A DNA stretch of 64,000 nucleotides from Roridomyces roridus. Lineage: Eukaryota; Basidiomycota; Agaricomycetes; Agaricales; Mycenaceae. The stretch covers positions 1 to 64,000 of the forward strand of contig JARKIF010000115.1 in NCBI GenBank assembly GCA_029378245.1, given 5' to 3'. Shown here one piece after another: positions 60,687 through 64,000 of this stretch. Below the pieces are notes generated by a model, which did not search any database, was not told the origin of the DNA, and was given only the letters and a program-made list of their open reading frames with translations. The position numbers and the translations under genes were made by a program. Numbering within the stretch: the stretch's first letter is position 1; each line of letters begins with the position of its first letter.

Positions 60687-62095
60687 ATGTCCAGCATCAT
60701 GCGCCGCGCAATCGAACAAGGGCCCGGTCTCGATGGGCAGGATATCTATGTTCTTAAGATATGGTTACTCGAGATCACCGCTGCGGCTGTGACTTACGGT
60801 GCGTGCGACCCGCATCCCGGCTCTGCACCTCACTTACTTACATCGCAGGCCTGTTCCTTTGCATCGGCTTGATGACGACCTACACTGTAATGTGCGATCT
60901 ACTGGACACATGTGTTTTGGAATCATACTCATCAATCCGTAGACGAAGGGGACTACGAAAACAACGCCCACGACAGGCTCTTCTGGCGATTATCCTCATC
61001 ATGCTCGTTGGCGCCACGGCGCACCTCGCGCTCTACATGGCATGGATGATCGTGCAGCTTCCCAGTCTGGCTGCGGAATACGTCGACCGGACCATGTTGT
61101 TGAATCGACTAGGTCTGGCGCAGACTTGGATTCGGAGGTTAACTGTGAGTCTCCGACGCAATCCCCCTTGGTTTTTCTTATATTTCCGCATAGTACTTCC
61201 TCAGCGACATCATCGTCGTATGGCGCGCATGGGTGATATGGCCCAACAATCGGATTGTTCATGCCGGGCTGTTTGTCTGTCTACTTGCCACGGGCGGTGC
61301 GTCCGATTCCTTTCCTCCTCGCTCTCAGTTAACTGACTGCCTTGCCGCCAGCCACCTCTCTCACTCTCGCCGTATTCAACTACAACACACAATTCCGGCA
61401 CAAACATTACCATGCCCTCGAACAAAACTTTCTCGGGACCTTCCCATTACTCATTACGAACTTTGCGAGTACGGCGTTGATTTCGTATAAATTATGGTTC
61501 GTCCTCGATTCGTCCCTCCGTCTGGACATCCAATCGACCAATGGCTCCCAGGTACTATCGGCAGAATATTAAAAAACACTTGAACCGTGCGGGCGGATCG
61601 AAAACCAAGGTGGAGAGCGTGTTGATTTTGTTGATGGAGAGCGGGGGGTTGTATCTCGCTTTTTGGGTGCGTCATCCTCTCCTTGCCCTCAGTTCATTTG
61701 CGGCCTGCTGACCTGAGAACTTTGAAACAGATTCTGCTCATGGTCGGCGACTTTGGGTATTACGGACCGGACTTCGGGTTCGAGTGGTTCCAGCCAAACA
61801 TCTCCGTGCGTTCTCTCCCCTGGTTCAACCATACGTCGGCTCAACTCCCTCTTAGGGGCTATATCCAACAGTGATAATACTCATGGTATCGAGACAGATG
61901 ATGATGAGCGAGGACCTCATCACCGACGGCCCTAATCTATGTACATCCAATCCGAGTACGGAGCGCACGATTTGGTTCGCCTCACCGTCCGCGTATTCGA
62001 CGAGGAGGAGTCAGAGCCGGAGTGTGGTACGAATCTCTGATGTGTCCGCTGCTGGGTTGCATCCTGTGGCACTGGCGAGTCCCGGGAAGGAATAA
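60687..62095 (+). CDS. Multi-pass membrane protein of a mushroom family, 361 aa, 7 exons
   Basis: Exons 60687-60798, 60849-61144, 61194-61296, 61352-61496, 61552-61666, 61731-61805 and 61856-62095 join in frame to 361 aa. Hydrophobic segments appear at I-W-L-L-E-I-T-A-A-A-V-T, L-F-L-C-I-G-L-M-T-T-Y-T-V, A-I-I-L-I-M-L-V-G-A-T-A-H, F-L-S-D-I-I-V-V-W, F-P-L-L-I-T-N-F-A-S-T-A, L-Y-L-A-F-W and P-T-V-I-I-L-M-V, about seven spans. The topology resembles orphan receptor-like proteins common in mushrooms, but no ligand or signalling partner is known to me. The C-terminal tail is Ser/Arg-rich and soluble. Its paralogue lies tail-to-tail just downstream, with 71 bp between stop codons. Confidence 0.85.
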
Positions 62096-62166
62096 AAGTA
62101 AGTATTACGAGTGTATGTATTTGAGGGTAATGTACATTAATGCGAAAGTCCACGGGGCGCAACGCG

Positions 62167-63574
62167 TTATGAGTCCGACTCCTTCATCGACGCGGTACTC
62201 GTCGGATGCCTAAGACTCAGAGCAATCGAGTCCCTCCCTCCACCCTCATTGACCGTCCTAGTCCCCGAGCGCCTCCCAAACCAAATTGTCGCCGCCGCGC
62301 CATGATGACTGCGAGTTTGATCGACCGTACGTTCCGCTGCACTACGGGCCGTGAAAGACTCTGAGAGGAGTATCTCAGTTTCGATGAGGTCCTCGCCCAT
62401 CATCATTTGCCGGGAAACCAGAAAGATGATGGCGGTTGGATACATGCCCTTGATTACATTTTAGTTATGGAAGTATAGGGTGGAAGCTGCAACGTACAGA
62501 GATGTTTGGCTGGAACCACTCAAATCCAAAGTCGGGTCCGAAATACCCGAAATCACCGACCATGAGGAGGACCTACATATATACGGGCCCGGACGGGTGA
62601 GCAAGCTGCGGAATAATCAAGGGAGAATGGGGAGACACGCACCCAAAAGGCGAGGTATAACCACCCGCTCTCCATCAGCAAGATGAGCACACCCTCGACT
62701 TTGGTCTTGCGTGAGCTGCCAGCGCGGTTTAGGTGGACTTTGATGTTTTGCCGATAATAGCTGCACTCGGTGAGAGGGATGAGAAAGCGAACATGGATCT
62801 TTGAAGCGGGGCCCCGGACGCACCATAGCTTATAACTGATCAAGGCCGTACTCACGAAATTCGTGAGAAGAAGCGGGAATGTCCCAAGGAAATTTTGAGC
62901 CAAGGATTGGTAATGCCTGTGTTGAAATCGCGACTTGTAGTTCCAGATGGCAAGGGTGAGTGAAGTGCCTATTCACAATCAATAACGACTCGAAGAGAGA
63001 TTTGTCTGAGGGACGCACCAAAAGTACCGACTAAACAAAAGACCAGGACCACATGGACGACTCGACTTTTAGGCCATATAACCCATGCGCGCCATGCGAC
63101 GATGATGTCGCTGAGGAAGTAGGTGATTCTCCGAATGAACGTCTGGACCAGGAGGATAGCCTGCACTCTGCGGTCGTGTCGGCCATCGTCCTCTAAACCA
63201 GGAAGCTGGAGTTGAAATACGAATAGTAGGACGTAGAGCACGAGGTGAGCGGTAGCGCCGATTAACATGACCATGATTAGGGCTAGCAGAGCTTGCCGAG
63301 ATTTGTTTCCTTGCAATCCCCTTTGTCTGGAGCGTCGTGGGTTCGAGGGAATGAAAATGAAAAGATTGGAAACATGCATTACAGTGTAAATTGTCATTAT
63401 CCCGAGACACAGGAAGAAGCCTGCTCCAAATTGGATTAATATTGAGGAACACGAAGCGGAGTGCCAAGCCTCCGTCGACGTACCATAAGTTAACGCCGCG
63501 CTGAGGATCTGTAATAGCCATATCTTGATGACATATATCTGCCCTCCGTCGAGTCCAGTCGCGCGAGGGAGCAT
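62167..63574 (-). CDS. Multi-pass membrane protein, inverted paralogue, 370 aa, 6 exons
   Basis: Exons 63484-63574, 63019-63420, 62824-62968, 62643-62760, 62498-62572 and 62167-62448 give 370 aa. It aligns along its length with the gene at 60687-62095, sharing G-L-D-G-x-x-I-Y-V-x-K-I-W-L-L, R-x-T-Y-F-L-S-D-I-I-V-x-W-R-A-W-V-I-W-P and F-E-W-F-Q-P-N-I-S. The intron that splits L-T from Y-F-L-S in the plus-strand paralogue is absent here, so the two exons are fused (62 nt shorter gene span at that point). The first and third introns, 63 nt each, lack a length shift, and the first can be read through. I chose the ATG at 63574 by alignment; an ATG at 63634 would add 20 residues. Inferred role: receptor-like or transport protein of unknown function. 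Confidence 0.83.
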
Positions 63575-64000
63575 GGTGGACGACGGACGTCGGGGCAGGG
63601 AGGACTTTGACGGTGACAAGCGAGCCGTGCGCACGCATCAATTAATCAATCTCGAATCTCGATGGTTGCCTTGGTTACTCAGTTTGGGGAAGCACGTGCG
63701 ACATTTTCAGGACGCGAAGTTTACGACCCTCTTGCGGAGAGTCGAGGGCTTGAGAGCGGGTAGTTGCAGTCTTCTGTCTGCAATATGATCGGTTGAGTAA
63801 AGTTGAGTGACATTGGTCCGGATCCGGAGAAGCCAACACGTGTTCAACTTCAGTTCAACCTCGAACTTCTTCGTTTGCATGAATAGTACACAAGTAGTAA
63901 GACCTCAATAAATTGAATAATACTCTAAACATTCTCCTTCCCCATATCGCTATGCAATCTCGCAGGATCAACAGACGCCTCGTCGCGGTCATTGCTTGTG
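63575..64000. other. Upstream flank, no gene seen
   Basis: 426 bp up to the window end. It must contain the promoter of the minus-strand membrane protein gene. No exon or repeat was recognised. Confidence 0.4.

Overview
The window looks like nuclear DNA of a basidiomycete mushroom (Agaricomycete, probably Agaricales). Genes are densely packed and cut by many 45-60 nt GT-AG introns. It holds an F-box family beginning S-L-P-D-E-I-I-S-E-I-L that is typical of mushrooms, a BTB/POZ family, NRPS-like adenylate-forming reductases, a KDZ transposase remnant and a chromovirus. The species cannot be named from sequence alone. No rRNA, tRNA or CRISPR was seen.

Layout. 1-4592: a broken and an intact F-box/LRR-like paralogue. 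5009-8878: a PHO80/Pcl-type cyclin and a mitochondrial PP2C-like protein that has lost metal ligands. 9892-20028: three same-strand adenylation genes, namely a stand-alone A domain, a frameshifted sister copy, and a complete A-T-R reductase, with a pogo-like short element between. 20857-26940: an intact F-box gene and a shattered one carrying a 1.56 kb element. 27689-30744: a divergent pair, an unrecognised 574-aa protein and a small cupin. 30870-33574: an F-box fragment, a BTB gene and a 359 bp short element. 33778-43899: an RTA1-like membrane protein gene split in its last codons by a 9,004 bp Ty3/Gypsy chromovirus with identical LTRs. 44087-49752: three more BTB genes (one with a nonsense codon) around a NAPE-PLD-like hydrolase with two adjacent stop codons. 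49851-53590: a 5'-truncated DUF4419 gene beside a 5'-truncated KDZ transposase. 53677-58718: one F-box pseudogene holding four separate transposon insertions. 59091-63574: a fifth BTB gene and a tail-to-tail pair of paralogous multi-pass membrane proteins.

Themes. (1) Two fast-turnover families, F-box and BTB, are scattered in different states of decay. (2) Several short elements share one design: terminal inverted repeats, and next to each end an array of a short word that also lies in the terminal repeat. Three have exact 8-bp target duplications or precisely restore an interrupted exon. The word differs between elements, and a similar array lies beside the KDZ transposase remnant. (3) The three A-domain genes point to a specialised-metabolism locus in which two paralogues have shed the carrier and reductase domains. 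Exon limits were worked out by hand from splice signals, frame continuity and paralogue comparison.
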